A stretch of 64,000 nucleotides of DNA. Origin: Chitinophagaceae bacterium. Lineage in GTDB: Bacteria; Bacteroidota; Bacteroidia; Chitinophagales; Chitinophagaceae. A program made the position numbers and the translations under genes. Positions 63,078 through 64,000 of the stretch are shown piece after piece; within the stretch, counting starts at the first letter, position 1, and every line of letters begins with the position of its first letter. The DNA is taken from contig JADKAZ010000005.1 of the NCBI GenBank assembly GCA_016719015.1, forward strand, positions 1 through 64,000. Reading direction: 5' to 3'. The notes beneath the pieces were generated by a model that saw only the letters and a list, made by a program, of their open reading frames with translations, made no database searches and was not told the DNA's origin.

Positions 63078-64000
63078 ATGGCAAAAAATCCTTTACATTG
63101 TTCATTTTGTGGCCGCAGCCGTGATGAGGTTAAAATCCTTATAGCGGGCCAGGATGGGCATATCTGTGAAAACTGTGTAGAACATGCACGGGAAATTATT
63201 GACCAGGAACTGACCGTTAAAGATGATAAGGGCAACAGTTCATTCAAACTCAACGTAAAAAAGCCGGTTGAGATAAAAAAATTCCTTGATGAATATGTGA
63301 TAGGGCAGGATGAGGCCAAGAAAACACTGGCTGTTGCTGTGTATAATCACTATAAACGTTTACAGCAAAAAAATAGTGACTCATCTGCTACAAGCACCAG
63401 CGATGTTGAAATTGAAAAGAGCAATATCATTATGGTGGGTGAGACGGGAACCGGCAAAACTTTGCTTGCTAAAAGTATTGCCCGGTTACTGAACGTTCCT
63501 TTCGCTATTGTAGATGCTACCGTTTTCACAGAATCCGGCTATGTGGGTGAAGATGTGGAAAGCATTCTTTCCCGTTTGTTACAGGTTTGTAATTATGACG
63601 TAAATGCGGCAGAAAGAGGAATTGTATTTATTGATGAGATAGATAAAATTGCCCGTAAGGGAGATAATCCTTCCATCACCCGTGATGTAAGCGGTGAAGG
63701 TGTACAGCAGGGATTACTGAAATTGTTGGAAGGATCAGAAGTGCTGGTACCACCACAGGGCGGCCGTAAACATCCTGAACAAAAATTAGTAAAAATCAAC
63801 ACCCAGAATATTCTCTTTATCTGTGGTGGTGCATTTGATGGAATCGACCGTGTAATTGCCCGCCGGGTACAAACCAATACAATTGGCTTTAATGTGGACA
63901 AGGAATTGCAGGAAGACATGAAGAAGAACCTGCTCCGCTATGTAAACCCACAGGATTTAAAATCATTTGGCCTGATACCTGAATTGCTCGGACGTTTACC
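63078..64000 (+). CDS. clpX: ATP-dependent Clp protease ATPase ClpX (cut by window end)
   Basis: ClpX unfolds substrates and feeds ClpP. The first 307 residues are visible. They include an N-terminal zinc-binding domain ('LHCSFCGRSRDEV' and 'CENCVEHAREI'), Walker A 'GETGTGKT' at residues 121-128 (the usual family form is GPTGSGKT), the pore-loop 'ESGYVGEDVES' and Walker B 'IVFIDEID' at 182-189. The Glu for Pro and Thr for Ser changes in Walker A are conservative for function. The reading frame is open to the window end. Confidence 0.96.
   Translation, partial: MAKNPLHCSFCGRSRDEVKILIAGQDGHICENCVEHAREIIDQELTVKDDKGNSSFKLNVKKPVEIKKFLDEYVIGQDEAKKTLAVAVYNHYKRLQQKNSDSSATSTSDVEIEKSNIIMVGETGTGKTLLAKSIARLLNVPFAIVDATVFTESGYVGEDVESILSRLLQVCNYDVNAAERGIVFIDEIDKIARKGDNPSITRDVSGEGVQQGLLKLLEGSEVLVPPQGGRKHPEQKLVKINTQNILFICGGAFDGIDRVIARRVQTNTIGFNVDKELQEDMKKNLLRYVNPQDLKSFGLIPELLGRL

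Overview
The window is a chromosomal segment of a Bacteroidota bacterium, most likely of the Chitinophagia/Chitinophagaceae. The evidence is: promoters of the form TAnnTTTG or TATCTTCG with no Shine-Dalgarno sequences; secreted proteins ending in gliding-motility type B sorting domains next to a PorP/SprF gene; a mitochondrial-type citrate synthase; PduO, ZapA, RNase Y, FabI and S23-type genes in arrangements usual for this group; and many 'CCCCTAAAGGGG'-type intergenic palindromes. Most genes are housekeeping genes.

Layout. 0-2.4 kb: an IS110-family transposase, a cassette-like stretch and a small membrane protein. 2.4-9.1 kb: citrate synthase, an LPS-export permease, tgt, a glycosyltransferase, rsmG and an orphan LuxR-type response regulator. 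9.3-16.3 kb: an M1 peptidase, an outer-membrane barrel, a PepSY-like protein, rsmI, purS, pssA, a four-helix-bundle (S23) gene and an aminopeptidase P. 16.6-31.1 kb: pckA, envelope proteins, a deoxynucleoside kinase, trpS, gatC, two lone LolD/MacB-type ATPases, a cobalamin adenosyltransferase, an esterase, fabI, a KAS III-like enzyme, pheT and zapA. 31.1-34.7 kb: a large secreted TPR-CHAT protein on the opposite strand, splitting zapA from rny, with a candidate 6S RNA next to it. 35-43 kb: rny, rplS, tatA, gatA, a lytic transglycosylase, pabB, an acidic protein and purA. 43.3-59.5 kb: four paralogous SprB-repeat surface proteins (about 8, 7, 3 and 1 repeats), a PorP/SprF outer-membrane partner and the stringent-response gene rsh. 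59.7-64 kb: tRNA-Leu(UAG), tig, clpP, clpP and the start of clpX.

The most interesting biology is the tandem array of T9SS-dependent repeat adhesins. Three of them share a promoter-like element at a fixed distance from the start, and two share a 200-nt nearly identical tract that suggests gene conversion. The secreted CHAT-TPR protein and the candidate 6S RNA are the next most interesting.

Caution on sequence quality. At least seven genes (gltA, tgt, rsmI, pssA and three of the surface proteins) contain single-base frame changes that look like assembly or consensus errors, or less likely real mutations. One of them fuses pssA to purS artificially. I found no strong candidate for a wholly new defence or mobile system in the window.
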